NCBI GenBank assembly: GCA_945860285.1
Contig: CAMAQB010000008.1
Location: forward strand, 1 to 63,118
Source: Akkermansia muciniphila
GTDB lineage: Bacteria; Verrucomicrobiota; Verrucomicrobiia; Verrucomicrobiales; Akkermansiaceae
Reading direction: 5' to 3'
Length of the DNA: 63,118 bases
Below the pieces are notes generated by a model. It was not told where the DNA came from. It saw nothing but the letters and a program-made list of their open reading frames with translations, and did no database searches. Positions 25,284 through 34,773 of this stretch are shown here, piece by piece. Both the position numbers and the translations under genes were made by a program. The first letter of the stretch is position 1. The number at the start of each line of letters is the position of its first letter.

Positions 25284-26795
25284 ATGCAAGTCACATCACT
25301 TCATATCGGCTCCAGTTCGGTGTCCTTGCTCATCGGTGAACAGGAGGCCGATGGCACGATCACTCCGGTTGATTTCCTCGAACAGCCCGCCCCTCTGGCC
25401 CACGATATTTTCGGCAGGGGAGTGATCTCGCCGGGCACCACCGAGCGCATTGTTGAAATCATCCAGGGATTTCAAAAAAACCTGCAGGAGCTGGGGTTGC
25501 CGCCGCAGGGTCTGACCCGGGCGGTCGCCACCAACATCCTATCCGAGGCCGCGAATTGCGATGTGTTCCTCAACCGCATCACAATCGCGTGTGGCATCTC
25601 ACTCAACCCGATCGACGATGGCGAGATGACCCGTTTGATCTATCTGAAAACCCGCCGCCGCTTGATGGATACACCGGCCATGAAGCGCGGCTGCGCGCTG
25701 GTCATTCACGTCGGTCCCGGCAATACCCGCGCCTTGTTGTTCAAAAAAGGCGTCATCGCCCGCTACACATCCTATCGTCTCGGCACCCACCGCACGCGGG
25801 AAGCCGTTCACCATTCGAATGCCGAGGGCCCGGCACTGCTCGAGTTGATCCGCCAGCACGCCAGCGGCAACCTTGAACAGATCCGCGTCGACTATCTCGA
25901 TGAAAAAATCGAAGCGCTGGTGATCATCGGCTATGAAATCCAGTTGATGGCGCCTTTCCTCAACAAACCGGGGCAACCCTGCCCGCTCAAGGTGATCCGC
26001 CAACTGACCACCGAGGCATCGAAACTCTCCGACTACGACCTGGTGCGCCGGTACAATCTTGACTACCACACCGCGGAAGCCCTCCTGCCTGCAATGGAAA
26101 TCGCCATTGCGATCACACAAATGCTCCGGCTCTCGGAAATATTCATCCCGGTATCCGAGTACGAACGCGGCCTGCTTCTCGACCTGCTGATTTCCAAAAC
26201 CCTGATCGGCACCTTCGAATCGGAGGTGCTGCGCGCCACGCACATCCTCGCGCATCGCTATCATTCCGATCCCCGCCACGGTGAGCATGTTTCGAAACTC
26301 TGCATGCATTTGTTTGACCACCTGCACGACTTTCACAAGCTGGGTCCGCACGAAGCGCTGTTGTTGCAATGCGCTGCGATCCTTCACGAGGTCGGCTCCT
26401 TCATCAGCCCCCGGTCCCATCACAAACATTCGCAGTACATCATCCTCAACTCCGAAATTTTCGGTCTGGACAGGCTCGACATCACCCTCGTGGCCTTGAT
26501 CGCGCGATACCACCGCCATTCGACTCCGCGGCCGGAGCACCTCAGCTATGCTGATCTCAATGCCGACGATCGCATCCGCGTTTGCAAACTGGCGTCGATC
26601 CTCCGCGTCGCCGATGCCCTCGAACGCACCCATCACCAGCGGGTGCATGAGATCGGCATAGTCATCCGCCGCGATAAAATGATCCTCAAGCTCAAGGGAA
26701 TCAACGATGTCACGGTGGAACAACTGGCGATGCAATCCAAGGCCGACCTTTTCACGCAGACCTTCGGCTTGCAGGTTGCGGTGGAGACGGGTTGA
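25284..26795 (+). CDS. Ppx/GppA-like protein with C-terminal HD domain, altered active site
   Basis: 503 residues from ATG 25284. The N-terminal half follows the exopolyphosphatase/pppGpp phosphatase actin-like fold but with substitutions: LHIGSSSVSLLIG in place of the usual IDIGSNS, VATNILSEAANCDVFLNRI (Glu retained), and VIHVGPGNTRALL in place of the DIGGGS loop. The C-terminal half is a normal Ppx HD-type domain: CAAILHEVGSFISPRSHHKHSQYII and ALIARYHRH. Known members hydrolyse polyphosphate or pppGpp; the loss of two Asp-bearing motifs makes catalysis uncertain. The glycosyltransferase gene ends 34 bp upstream and the TRIC gene follows closely. Confidence 0.85.
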   Translation: MQVTSLHIGSSSVSLLIGEQEADGTITPVDFLEQPAPLAHDIFGRGVISPGTTERIVEIIQGFQKNLQELGLPPQGLTRAVATNILSEAANCDVFLNRITIACGISLNPIDDGEMTRLIYLKTRRRLMDTPAMKRGCALVIHVGPGNTRALLFKKGVIARYTSYRLGTHRTREAVHHSNAEGPALLELIRQHASGNLEQIRVDYLDEKIEALVIIGYEIQLMAPFLNKPGQPCPLKVIRQLTTEASKLSDYDLVRRYNLDYHTAEALLPAMEIAIAITQMLRLSEIFIPVSEYERGLLLDLLISKTLIGTFESEVLRATHILAHRYHSDPRHGEHVSKLCMHLFDHLHDFHKLGPHEALLLQCAAILHEVGSFISPRSHHKHSQYIILNSEIFGLDRLDITLVALIARYHRHSTPRPEHLSYADLNADDRIRVCKLASILRVADALERTHHQRVHEIGIVIRRDKMILKLKGINDVTVEQLAMQSKADLFTQTFGLQVAVETG

Positions 26796-26869
26796 AGCAG
26801 GCGTGCGGTGATGCGGAAATTCATCCATCGGTGGTTGTGTCGAACCCCGATTCATGCCACGAATGCCGC

Positions 26870-27463
26870 GTGCTACACATTTGGGAAATCGTGGCGGTTT
26901 TCGTCGCCGCCGTATCGGGAGCGATCGGCGCGCGGCGGGCGGGCATGGATTTTTTCGGCATGTTCGTGCTGGCGCTGGTCACCGGCGTGGGCGGGGGAAC
27001 CCTGCGCAGTCTTTTGTTAGGCGACTTGCCGCCGATGGTGTTGAAGGATCCCACCTACTTGTTGCTCGCGGTGATTGCAACGGTGGTGTCATTCAGCGGC
27101 GACCGCTGGTGGAGCAAGGTCAAACGCCTGGTGTCGGTCGTCGATGCCCTGAGCATCGGTCTTTTCATGGTCATCGGCATCGAAATCGCACGCAGTCATC
27201 ATCTCGACTGGTGGGCATGCATGGGCATGGGAGTCGTCACAGCAACATTCGGAGGTGTGTTGCGCGACATCCTGCGCGCCGAAGTTCCCTTGATTTTCCG
27301 CAAGGAAATTTATGCCTCCGCCTGTGTGGCCGGGGGTTTTTTGTTCTTCGCACTGGAGGGTCTCGGGCTGGATGCGGTGCTGTGCAAGCTCGGCACCGTG
27401 CTGTTCGTCACCACCGTGCGCATGCTGGCTATCCGCTACGCCCTTCATCACTCGGAAGGATGA
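26870..27463 (+). CDS. TRIC/UPF0126 family cation channel protein
   Basis: 197 residues from GTG 26870, chosen because homologs begin at HIWEIVAVFVAAVSGAIGA; a TTG at 26792 would extend it by 26 residues. Two repeats of three membrane helices each are visible, with the family motifs GARRAGMDFFGMFVLALVTG, GGGTLRSLLLGD in repeat one and MGVVTATFGGVLRDILRAEVP in repeat two. Prokaryotic TRIC proteins (YadS/YicG group) are homotrimeric monovalent-cation channels in the inner membrane. The 3' end overlaps the convergent EamA gene by 16 bp. Confidence 0.9.
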   Translation: MLHIWEIVAVFVAAVSGAIGARRAGMDFFGMFVLALVTGVGGGTLRSLLLGDLPPMVLKDPTYLLLAVIATVVSFSGDRWWSKVKRLVSVVDALSIGLFMVIGIEIARSHHLDWWACMGMGVVTATFGGVLRDILRAEVPLIFRKEIYASACVAGGFLFFALEGLGLDAVLCKLGTVLFVTTVRMLAIRYALHHSEG

Positions 27464-28428
27464 TGGTGAGCAGGGTGCGTTTGCGGCTTTTGCTGCAGAA
27501 TGATGTTGGCGGCGGTGATGAGCAGACCGCCGCCGATGAGGGCGAAGGTCCATGTTTCGTTGGCTATCGGATGGCCGATCCACCGGCCCACGATCGCGGG
27601 CAGGAACATCGCCACCGCCGTCGTGAACAGTGGTTCGGCGCAATAGATCAGCCCGGCTTCGACGGAATGAACGTAGGCCTGCCAATGGTTCATCATGCCA
27701 TAGGCGATGATGCTGCAAAAGACCGCCAGTGCCGCGATGATGCCCAGCGCCGCAGGAGATGACAGGGCGGTCAGGCAGTCGACGGGAGTCCGGGATGCCG
27801 CGAGGGCAAAAGGAATCGCCAGCAAGGTGATGCCGAAAAACATGATCCAGGTGATCGGCATGCTGCGATTGGCCGAATAGCGCGGATTTTCAAGGCAGAG
27901 AATCTGCATGGTGAACAACAGTGCCGCCAGCAGCGTTTCCGCCTCGCCGCGGCCGAGGGAGATGTCGCTCGCTTTCACGCCCGACAGCCAGCCGACACCG
28001 GTGACAACCATGATCAGTGCGATGACCAGTCGCAGGCCCGGCAGCGTCCGCGTTTTGATCGCGTGGAAAATCGGCAGGAACACACAGTAGCCCTGGGTGA
28101 TGAACGCACAGGTGGAGGCCTTGGTGTAGGCCAGAGCATCGGCCTGCAACCACATGCCGAGCCCGCCGAAGAGCGCGAGGTACATGCCCTGCCGCCATTC
28201 GGCAGCGGTGAATTTCTGCTTGCGCCAGAGGATGTACGGCAGCATCAGCAGACAGGCCATCGCGAAACGCGCGGCCATCAGCAGACAGGCGAGAAAAAAT
28301 GTCGATGCGCCGGGTAGCAGCGACCTTTGTTCGACATAGAGGATTTGAACAAAGGGGAAACTGATGCTCCAGAACAGGGTCACCACGACCAGCCAGAAGA
28401 TTGCGCGATTGTGGAGGGGATGATTCAT
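27448..28428 (-). CDS. EamA/DMT-family drug/metabolite transporter
   Basis: 326 residues with about ten predicted helices in two EamA repeats (TLFWSISFPFVQILY ... LMVVTGVGWLSG; then LLAALLFTMQILCLE ... LIGGGLLITAANIIL). The second repeat has EAGLIYCAEPLFTTAVA, the usual DMT cue for an exporter or permease. Substrate cannot be told from sequence. The C-terminus is His-rich (THPAHHHPSE). It converges on the TRIC gene with a 16-bp overlap, and stands alone on its strand ahead of amt. Confidence 0.88.
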   Translation of the reverse strand: MNHPLHNRAIFWLVVVTLFWSISFPFVQILYVEQRSLLPGASTFFLACLLMAARFAMACLLMLPYILWRKQKFTAAEWRQGMYLALFGGLGMWLQADALAYTKASTCAFITQGYCVFLPIFHAIKTRTLPGLRLVIALIMVVTGVGWLSGVKASDISLGRGEAETLLAALLFTMQILCLENPRYSANRSMPITWIMFFGITLLAIPFALAASRTPVDCLTALSSPAALGIIAALAVFCSIIAYGMMNHWQAYVHSVEAGLIYCAEPLFTTAVAMFLPAIVGRWIGHPIANETWTFALIGGGLLITAANIILQQKPQTHPAHHHPSE

Positions 28429-28497
28429 CGGAGGCGCGACACTGGCACCGCTAAATCAGCATGGCAAGGGCGGAATCACGCCAGAGATATCGCGATT

Positions 28498-29814
28498 TCA
28501 GGATTCCATCGGATAGGCGTTTTCACCGTGTTCTGCGCGATCCAACCCCTCGTTTTCCTGCTCGGGGCTCACCCGCAGCCCGATGGTGGCTTTCACGATC
28601 CAGGCGATCACAATAGTTGCGATGGCCGTCCAGATAATGACAGCGGCTAGGGCTAAGAGTTGGATACCCAGTTGTTCACCGATTGTTTTGACATGCCCCA
28701 AGCCACCCAGCGACGGCTGGCCGAACAGTGCAAGCAGGATCGTTCCGAGAATTCCGCCTACTCCGTGCACGGCAAATACATCGAGTGAATCATCGATATG
28801 CCACTTTTCGCGGATCAAGCTGACGGAGAAATAGCAGAGCACAGCGGCGATGGCTCCGATCGCGAGGGCGCCGATTGGTCCGACTTCGCCCGATGCCGGA
28901 GTGATGCTGGCCAGGCCAGCTACTAGGCCCGTGACCATACCGATGACCCCGATTTTTCCATTGCGGATTTTTTCCAGCAGCATCCACACCAGAGCCGCGG
29001 AGCAGGCTGAAAGATGGGTCACTAGCATCGTCATGCTCGCCGCACCACCGGCGGTGAGTTGGCTTCCCGCGTTGAAGCCAAACCAGCCAACCCATAACAT
29101 TGCGGCTCCCACGAAAACGAGGGTGGGATTGTGAGGAGGGTGCGGGTGTTGTGGGAAACCCTTGCGTTTCCCAACCATGATGGCAAGAACGAGCGCAGTC
29201 ACTCCAGCAGTGGCATGGACGACAATGCCTCCCGCCAGATCCTTGACTCCCATTTGAAATAGCCAACCACCGCCCCATACCCACTTGGTAACCGGAGCGT
29301 AAACGAACAGCAGCCACAAACTTGAAAACAACAGCACGGCGCTGAACTTCATTCGCTCAGCCACCGCTCCCACATACAATCCCGGAGTGATGATCGCAAA
29401 GGTCATCTGAAACATGATAAACAAGGTCTCTGGGATTCGCGTGCCCGCCGCAATAGAGTCATGCGAAACCCCCTTCAGAAAGAGGGCGCTGCAATCACCG
29501 ATCCACTTGCCATCGCCCTTGAAGGCAAGGTTGTATAAACACACAACCCAAAGTAGCGAGGCAACAAATGCGATGCCGGCACATTGCCCGAGGATCGAAA
29601 GAAAGTTTTTCCCCCTCACCAAACCGCCGTAAAACAACGCCAGCCCCGGCATGGTCATGAGCAATACCAATGCAGTCGAGGTTAAAATCCATGCGCTGTG
29701 TCCGCTGTCAATTGTCGTGACTGCAGTTTCCTGCGCGGATAATGTGCCCGTGCACAATAATGCCATGGCAGCACCAAAAATTGGGGCCTTTTTAAGGGTT
29801 CGATAGAATTTCAT
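28498..29814 (-). CDS. amtB: Ammonium transporter Amt
   Basis: 438 residues from ATG 29814 (an upstream ATG at 29838 would add MILAYHKS). A signal-like N-terminus is followed by about 11 helices: TMPGLALFYGGLVRGKN, MFQMTFAIITPGLYVGAVAERMKF, GGIVVHATAGVTALVLAIMVG (first pore His), LWVGWFGFNAGS, and DDSLDVFAVHGVGGILGTILLALFGQP (second pore His). It conducts ammonium into the cell for assimilation. No GlnK/PII gene is adjacent, unlike the common glnK-amtB arrangement. The C-terminal tail LDRAEHGENAYPMES is the region PII proteins normally contact. Confidence 0.95.
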   Translation of the reverse strand: MKFYRTLKKAPIFGAAMALLCTGTLSAQETAVTTIDSGHSAWILTSTALVLLMTMPGLALFYGGLVRGKNFLSILGQCAGIAFVASLLWVVCLYNLAFKGDGKWIGDCSALFLKGVSHDSIAAGTRIPETLFIMFQMTFAIITPGLYVGAVAERMKFSAVLLFSSLWLLFVYAPVTKWVWGGGWLFQMGVKDLAGGIVVHATAGVTALVLAIMVGKRKGFPQHPHPPHNPTLVFVGAAMLWVGWFGFNAGSQLTAGGAASMTMLVTHLSACSAALVWMLLEKIRNGKIGVIGMVTGLVAGLASITPASGEVGPIGALAIGAIAAVLCYFSVSLIREKWHIDDSLDVFAVHGVGGILGTILLALFGQPSLGGLGHVKTIGEQLGIQLLALAAVIIWTAIATIVIAWIVKATIGLRVSPEQENEGLDRAEHGENAYPMES

Positions 29815-29890
29815 CGATTTATGATAAGCAAGAATCATTCCAAATTATGAAAATAATTCATGATTTTTTCAAGTGAAATGATATATCCCT

Positions 29891-30325
29891 CTAACGTTTT
29901 TTGCCCAGCGATTGATAGGCTTTGTTTTGAAATGTTCTGAGCAGCTTGTACTCCTTGTCGCTGATGGGATAGGGGCCGGAAACCTGCATCGGTGTTGTGA
30001 CCCGGCGGTCGTCCGTCCGACACGAGTAGGCCTTGCGTGCGCCGAGATAGTAGAGGATCATGTAGCGTCGCCCGCCCTGTGTGGTTTCGGCGAGGCAGTC
30101 GGGTTGGCCGAGATGGGTGAGGAGTTCGCGGAATTCGGGATGCAGCGCGCCGTGGTACTGCAGGCGTTTGTTGCCGAGCGTGACGGGTTGATCGATGACC
30201 AGCATGATGCTGTTCTCCGCTTCGGCACTGGTCCAGCCGGCATTCCAGGCCGAGCGATAGGGGGCACATTGACAAAGCAGCAGTACCGAAAAAACCAGCA
30301 CCGCGGAGATTTTTCCGGACATCAT
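29891..30325 (-). CDS. Small lipoprotein of unknown function
   Basis: 144 residues. The N-terminus (MMSGKISAVLVFSVLLLCQCAPY) is a lipoprotein signal with lipobox LCQC. The mature part is soluble and lacks recognisable motifs apart from a beta-like GGRRYMILYYLGARKAYSC segment. The last residues (LGKKR) are basic. It lies 6 bp downstream of the protease gene and probably belongs to the same transcript. Confidence 0.7.
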   Translation of the reverse strand: MMSGKISAVLVFSVLLLCQCAPYRSAWNAGWTSAEAENSIMLVIDQPVTLGNKRLQYHGALHPEFRELLTHLGQPDCLAETTQGGRRYMILYYLGARKAYSCRTDDRRVTTPMQVSGPYPISDKEYKLLRTFQNKAYQSLGKKR

Positions 30326-30331
30326 GACGGC

Positions 30332-31096
30332 CTATCTACGTCGGTCAGCAGCGATGATTTTCATCAGCTGGCGGATATTCGGCCGGGAGCCGTGCGACTC
30401 GGTGAAAATTGGTGTTTCCATCGGGATGAGGAATTCCACCGAGGAATTGACCCCGATGAGCTGCGCACGGCCCGTGAGAATCGGGCCGCCGCTGTCGCCG
30501 GGTTGCAGGGGAATGTTGATCGGAAACTGTTGCGCAGAGTAGAACGAATTCTGAGCGGGGATCGTGGATGCGAGTGCTCCGAAATGCGGTTTCAATCCGG
30601 TTGTCAGGCCGCCGTGAAAAATCGGCGTGCCTTCGGCCCATGTCATGTCGGGCGACGCGAATTCATAATACGCGGGTGTCGGAAACGGAGCGCGGACCAC
30701 GGCCAGATCGCTTTTTGCATCGCGCCAGACGACGCGGACCGTGGCGGTGCGGAGTTGATCGCCGCGACCATACAAAATGTGCGTTTTGCGCTGAGGGGAA
30801 TGTTCCAGGACGTGATCGGCGGTGAGAAAATAACCATCGGCGGTGATCGGGCTGGCCGAGCCCCCATCGGCGTCTTTCGGGGCTTTGCCACGGGAAAATC
30901 CCTGGCCGATCCAGTTGCGGATGTCGGGCTCCCTGGTGACGATGAGCGCGCTGACCCGTTGTCGGGCATACGACAGAGCCCAGGCTTGCGGCGGCGAGCG
31001 GTCGGTGGCGAATGGCGCCGTCGGCGCGCAATGTTGCAGCAGCAGGCATCCGCCCAGAATGATGGAGTTGCGAAAGATGTTAGGGAGCGGGTGCAT
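30332..31096 (-). CDS. Trypsin-like serine protease, lipoprotein
   Basis: 254 residues from ATG 31096. The signal MHPLPNIFRNSIILGGCLLLQHC ends in a lipobox-like LQHC. A chymotrypsin-fold protease follows: the His box is YFLTADHVLEH (TADHV for the usual TAAHC/V), the Asp box KSDLAVVRA and the Ser box LQPGDSGGPIL. There is no PDZ domain, so it is not a standard HtrA/DegP. Likely an envelope-anchored protease acting outside the cytoplasm. The first 17 bp overlap the end of dusB, and the small lipoprotein gene follows. Confidence 0.85.
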   Translation of the reverse strand: MHPLPNIFRNSIILGGCLLLQHCAPTAPFATDRSPPQAWALSYARQRVSALIVTREPDIRNWIGQGFSRGKAPKDADGGSASPITADGYFLTADHVLEHSPQRKTHILYGRGDQLRTATVRVVWRDAKSDLAVVRAPFPTPAYYEFASPDMTWAEGTPIFHGGLTTGLKPHFGALASTIPAQNSFYSAQQFPINIPLQPGDSGGPILTGRAQLIGVNSSVEFLIPMETPIFTESHGSRPNIRQLMKIIAADRRR

Positions 31097-32093
31097 GTTG
31101 TTCTTCTTGAAGTTGTGCGGATTGCAGGCTGGCAGCGGCGATGTCCTCCACATGTGCGAGGCATTCCACCTTGGTGAGCTGCTGGCGGATTTCGCGGGCG
31201 CCGGGGAAGCCTTTGCAATACGCCATCAGCCGTCCGCGCATCGCCATCAATGCGTGACGCTCGCCGCCATAACGGCTGCTCTGAACCGCCAGCGCGCAAT
31301 GACGAAGCACCAGCTTCCAGCGCTCCTCCAGAGTCGTGGGCGCATCGATCATCCCCGTGGCGAGGAAATGTTTGGCTTCGCGGAAAATCCACGGGTTTTG
31401 CATCGCGGCGCGACCAATCATCACCCCTGAAACGGCGGTGTTTTTCTTGCGGAACGCAACATCCTGGCCGCTGTGGATGTCGCCATTGCCGATGACCGGG
31501 ATCTTCACCTGGCGGGCACAGGCATCGATGACCTCCCAGTCCGCCAAACCCGAATAACTCTGCGCCCTGGTGCGCCCGTGAACGGCGATCGCCTGGACTC
31601 CGCAGTCCTCGAGAATATGGCAGACCTCCCTCGCGTTGATGTGATCCTGGTCCCAGCCGATGCGGATTTTCGCCGTCACCGGCACGCTGTCGCCCAAGGC
31701 CTTGACGACTCCGGCGGCAACCGAAGCGAGCACCGGACAGTCCCTCAAGAGCGACGACCCGCCGTTTTTTGAAACGACCTTGTTCACCGGGCATCCAAAG
31801 TTGATGTCGATGAAATCGGGCTGCTTCCAATCGATGATTTTTTTCGCCGCCTCACCCATCCTCACTCCATCGGCTCCGAAAAGCTGAATCCCGATCGGCC
31901 GTTGCTCGTCGGAAAACTCGGTGTACTTCCGCGTATACTCATCGCGCTGCATGATGCCCTCCGCCGAGACGAACTCGGTGACCATCACATCGGCACCCAG
32001 CTCCTTGCAAAGCTGGCGGAACACCACGTCCGTCACACCCGCCATCGGGGCAAGATAGAGCGGGAAACGGTCATGATCGAACCAAGGAAGCAC
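31080..32093 (-). CDS. dusB: tRNA-dihydrouridine synthase (DusB group)
   Basis: 337 residues. Flavin-dependent reduction of uridine in the tRNA D-loop. TIM-barrel motifs are all present: LYLAPMAGVTDVVFRQL (FMN site), QLFGADGVRMGEAA, FIDINFGCPVNKVVSKNGGSSLL (catalytic Cys in NFGCP), VTAKIRIGWD, IAVHGRTRAQSYSG, IPVIGNGDIHS and GVMIGRAAMQNPWIF. The sequence is closest to the DusB/Dus-like subgroup by eye. It is divergent from malQ, with 162 bp between the two start codons. Confidence 0.93.
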   Translation of the reverse strand: MLPWFDHDRFPLYLAPMAGVTDVVFRQLCKELGADVMVTEFVSAEGIMQRDEYTRKYTEFSDEQRPIGIQLFGADGVRMGEAAKKIIDWKQPDFIDINFGCPVNKVVSKNGGSSLLRDCPVLASVAAGVVKALGDSVPVTAKIRIGWDQDHINAREVCHILEDCGVQAIAVHGRTRAQSYSGLADWEVIDACARQVKIPVIGNGDIHSGQDVAFRKKNTAVSGVMIGRAAMQNPWIFREAKHFLATGMIDAPTTLEERWKLVLRHCALAVQSSRYGGERHALMAMRGRLMAYCKGFPGAREIRQQLTKVECLAHVEDIAAASLQSAQLQEEQHAPAP

Positions 32094-32255
32094 GTGATTA
32101 CTCTAGCATCCCGTAGCATTCTGGCAAGCCTTTGCCCTGACAAACACGGGTTTGCACGTGCGGCTCGATTTGCAGGCTTGCTTGGAAGGAGTCCACAAAT
32201 TCCGCACTTGCTTTTGCTTGATCGCAACAACGGGCCGGATCACAGTGTGCGGGAC

Positions 32256-33986
32256 ATGAATCAATCACAAGAGCGCGTTGTCGGCATTGTGCTTCCCGCT
32301 TTCACGCCGCGCCGGGAGGGAGATCTGGGCATCGGTGACACCCGGGCAATGAGCGAGTGGATCGAATGGGCAGCCAATCATCATGTGGGGTTTTTGCAAC
32401 TGCTGCCCATCAATGAAACGGGCTCCGACGACAGCCCCTACAATGCCATTTCCTCGGTGGCCTTGGAGCCACTCTATCTCGCCATGGAAGATGTTCCGGG
32501 CTTGAGCGAAGAGGATATTGCTGTCGCCCGCAAACAACTCGGAACATCACTGCAATCGCGGTTGGTCGATTACCCGCAGGTTCGCTCGGTGAAGCGCGAG
32601 TTGTTGCGTCTTTCTTATCCACGCTTCCTAACCGGCGATTTTGCCTCCGAGCGCGGGGAATTCCTGCGATTTCAACAGGAGGAAAACACCTGGTTGAATG
32701 ACTACGTTTTGTTCCGATGGTTGATGGACCGGGCGGGCGGCAGCGAGGCATGGGATTTGTGGCCGGAGCAGTTCGGTAAAGCGGCACTCGCGCGGGAGTT
32801 TTATGAGAGCGAAAGCAGTCTACCGGGCAACACAGTGGCCGAGGAACTGGCCTTTCATGCATGGGTGCAGTGGTTGTGCCACCGGCAATGGCGCGCGGTG
32901 CGGGCGCTGGCTGATCTGAAGGGCGTGAAGCTGATGGGCGATGTTCCCATCGGCATCTCCTATCATTCGGCGGATGTCTTTTTCCAGCCCGGGCAGTTTC
33001 ATCTCGACTGGTATGGCGGCGCCCCTCCGGAGACCATGTTCAAACACGATCGCTTCATCCAGCGCTGGGGTCAGAACTGGGGCATCCCGCTCTATGATTG
33101 GGAGTTGATGGAAAAACAGGATTTCGCCTGGTGGAAACAGCGGATCCGCAAACTCACGGAAATTTTCCACATTTTCCGGATCGATCACATTCTCGGCTTC
33201 TATCGGATTTATGCCTTCCCATGGCACCCGCGACACAATGCTGAATTTCTCGACCTGACCGAAGCCGAGGCCGCGGAGCGCACGGGTGGCCGGCTTCCCC
33301 AGTGGGCCTGGCGGGCGGATGACACGGCGGAAAACAAGGCGGCCAACTGCGCCGATGGCGACCGCCGCCTGAAGGCAATCCTCGCGGCGGCGGGCTCGGC
33401 CGAAGTCGTGGGCGAGGACCTCGGCTGCGTTCCTGAGTACGTGCGACCCCATCTGGAATCGCTCGGCATTGCGGGGTTCCGCATTCCACACTGGGATTCG
33501 CGCGATGGCAGGGTGCTTACCGGTTCGGAACTGCCACCCTGTTCTTTTGTCACCTATGCAACGCATGATCACGATGCCCTGGCGGCGATGTGGGAGGGTT
33601 TCCGACTGGCAGCTCTCGAACCATCGGGCGATCCCGGCGAACAAGAGGCGGGACGCTGGAATCTGCGGATGATGGCGGAGTTCGGCGGCATTGACTGGGA
33701 AAAGGAAGAGTCGCTGGTGTACAATGAGCGGATCCAGTGGAAGTTGATCGATGGATTGTTGGCGAGTCGTTCCAAATACGCGGCGTTGATGATCACCGAC
33801 CTTTATGGGATGTCGGATCGATTCAACAAGCCGGGCACTGTGGGTGGGGAAAACTGGCGTTTCCGATTGCCCTTCACCCTTGATCACGCCTATCGCGACA
33901 TCGCGTTAGCGGATCGTGCGTTGCGCTTGCGCCAATCCAGTCGCGAGATGGGTCGCGCGAAAATCTCCCCGGGTGCCGCGATTTGA
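32256..33986 (+). CDS. malQ: 4-alpha-glucanotransferase (amylomaltase, GH77)
   Basis: 576 residues from ATG 32256; the longer open frame upstream overlaps dusB antisense and is not protein-like. It transfers alpha-1,4-glucan segments between maltodextrins in glycogen/maltodextrin metabolism. GH77 features: SDDSPYNAISSVALEPLYL, the GDVPIGISYHSADVFFQPGQFHLD region, FRIDHILGFYRIYAFP (catalytic Asp), VVGEDLGCVPEYVR (catalytic Glu) and FVTYATHDHDALAAMW (transition-state Asp). Plain GH77 without N-terminal starch-binding domains. No other glycogen gene is next to it. Confidence 0.93.
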   Translation: MNQSQERVVGIVLPAFTPRREGDLGIGDTRAMSEWIEWAANHHVGFLQLLPINETGSDDSPYNAISSVALEPLYLAMEDVPGLSEEDIAVARKQLGTSLQSRLVDYPQVRSVKRELLRLSYPRFLTGDFASERGEFLRFQQEENTWLNDYVLFRWLMDRAGGSEAWDLWPEQFGKAALAREFYESESSLPGNTVAEELAFHAWVQWLCHRQWRAVRALADLKGVKLMGDVPIGISYHSADVFFQPGQFHLDWYGGAPPETMFKHDRFIQRWGQNWGIPLYDWELMEKQDFAWWKQRIRKLTEIFHIFRIDHILGFYRIYAFPWHPRHNAEFLDLTEAEAAERTGGRLPQWAWRADDTAENKAANCADGDRRLKAILAAAGSAEVVGEDLGCVPEYVRPHLESLGIAGFRIPHWDSRDGRVLTGSELPPCSFVTYATHDHDALAAMWEGFRLAALEPSGDPGEQEAGRWNLRMMAEFGGIDWEKEESLVYNERIQWKLIDGLLASRSKYAALMITDLYGMSDRFNKPGTVGGENWRFRLPFTLDHAYRDIALADRALRLRQSSREMGRAKISPGAAI

Positions 33987-34048
33987 TGATTTTGTGACTT
34001 GCCTGTCCGGCTCCAGTTGTGCAAAGTTTCGTCCGCATCCTGATCGAT

Positions 34049-34123
34049 GCCGCTGTAGCTCAGGGGTAGAGCAATTCATTCGTAATGAATAGGTCGTCGG
34101 TTCAATTCCGACCAGCGGCTCCA
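34049..34123 (+). tRNA. tRNA-Thr (anticodon CGU)
   Basis: A complete cloverleaf reads by eye. The acceptor stem GCCGCTG pairs with CAGCGGC, with discriminator T and an encoded CCA (34121-34123). D arm GCTC/GAGC, anticodon stem ATTCA/TGAAT around loop TTCGTAA (anticodon CGT, decoding ACG), T arm GTCGG-TTCAATT-CCGAC. The final A of CCA is also the A of an in-frame ATG for rnhB. One other upstream feature is the malQ end, 62 bp away. Confidence 0.97.
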
Positions 34124-34140
34124 TGGGAACCCTGAAGCCC

Positions 34141-34773
34141 ATGCCTGACTGGAGTTACGAAAGAGCTGCGCGAAAAAGAGGCATGCGGGTGCTTTGCGGG
34201 ATCGATGAGGCCGGTCGCGGGCCGCTCGCGGGTCCGGTGTCGGTGGCGGCGGTGGTTTTGCCGGATCGTTTCCGCAGCGACGGGATCGATGATTCCAAGA
34301 AAATATCGGAAAAACGACGAGAAGTCCTTTTCGAGAAAATTATCGAGCACCGCGGCGTGCTCTGGGCCCAGGTTTTTGCAGATGCGGAGGAGATCGATCG
34401 CAAAAACATCCTTCGCGCCACGCACGATGCCATGGCTGCCGCTGTTGCGGTGTTGCAGGAAAAATATTCACGGCAAGTGGACCATTGCCTGATCGACGGA
34501 CTGCGGGTGCCGGGTTTTCCCCATTCCCATGAAGGAATCGTCAAGGGCGATGGCAAGGTGATTTCCATTGCTGTCGCCAGCATCATCGCGAAGGTGTGCC
34601 GCGACCGCCTGATGCGCCGGTTCGCCGAGGAGTTTCCGCAATATGGCTTTGAAAAGCACATGGGATATGGTACCAAACAGCACCTCGAAGCACTCCAAAA
34701 ACATGGGCCTTGCCGCATTCATCGTCGCTCGTTTCAGCCGGTATCTCAACTCACCCTGTCGTTTGAATCATGA
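34141..34773 (+). CDS. rnhB: Ribonuclease HII
   Basis: 210 residues from ATG 34141; ATG 34123 is in frame but overlaps the tRNA CCA. It cleaves RNA in RNA-DNA hybrids and single ribonucleotides in DNA. Catalytic residues are clear: GIDEAGRGPLAGPV (DEDD Asp and Glu), then VDHCLIDGLRVPG (third Asp) and VKGDGKVISIAVASIIAKVCRD (fourth Asp region, with the invariant KGD). C-terminal HMGYGTKQHLEALQKHGPCRIHRRSF is typical. The 3' end overlaps the YraN gene by 71 bp, so the two are likely co-translated. Confidence 0.95.
   Translation: MPDWSYERAARKRGMRVLCGIDEAGRGPLAGPVSVAAVVLPDRFRSDGIDDSKKISEKRREVLFEKIIEHRGVLWAQVFADAEEIDRKNILRATHDAMAAAVAVLQEKYSRQVDHCLIDGLRVPGFPHSHEGIVKGDGKVISIAVASIIAKVCRDRLMRRFAEEFPQYGFEKHMGYGTKQHLEALQKHGPCRIHRRSFQPVSQLTLSFES

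Noticed and set aside
34123-34140. RNase HII starting at the ATG that overlaps the tRNA CCA end
   Set aside because: A start inside the tRNA 3' end is unlikely when an ATG 18 bp later fits the family length.
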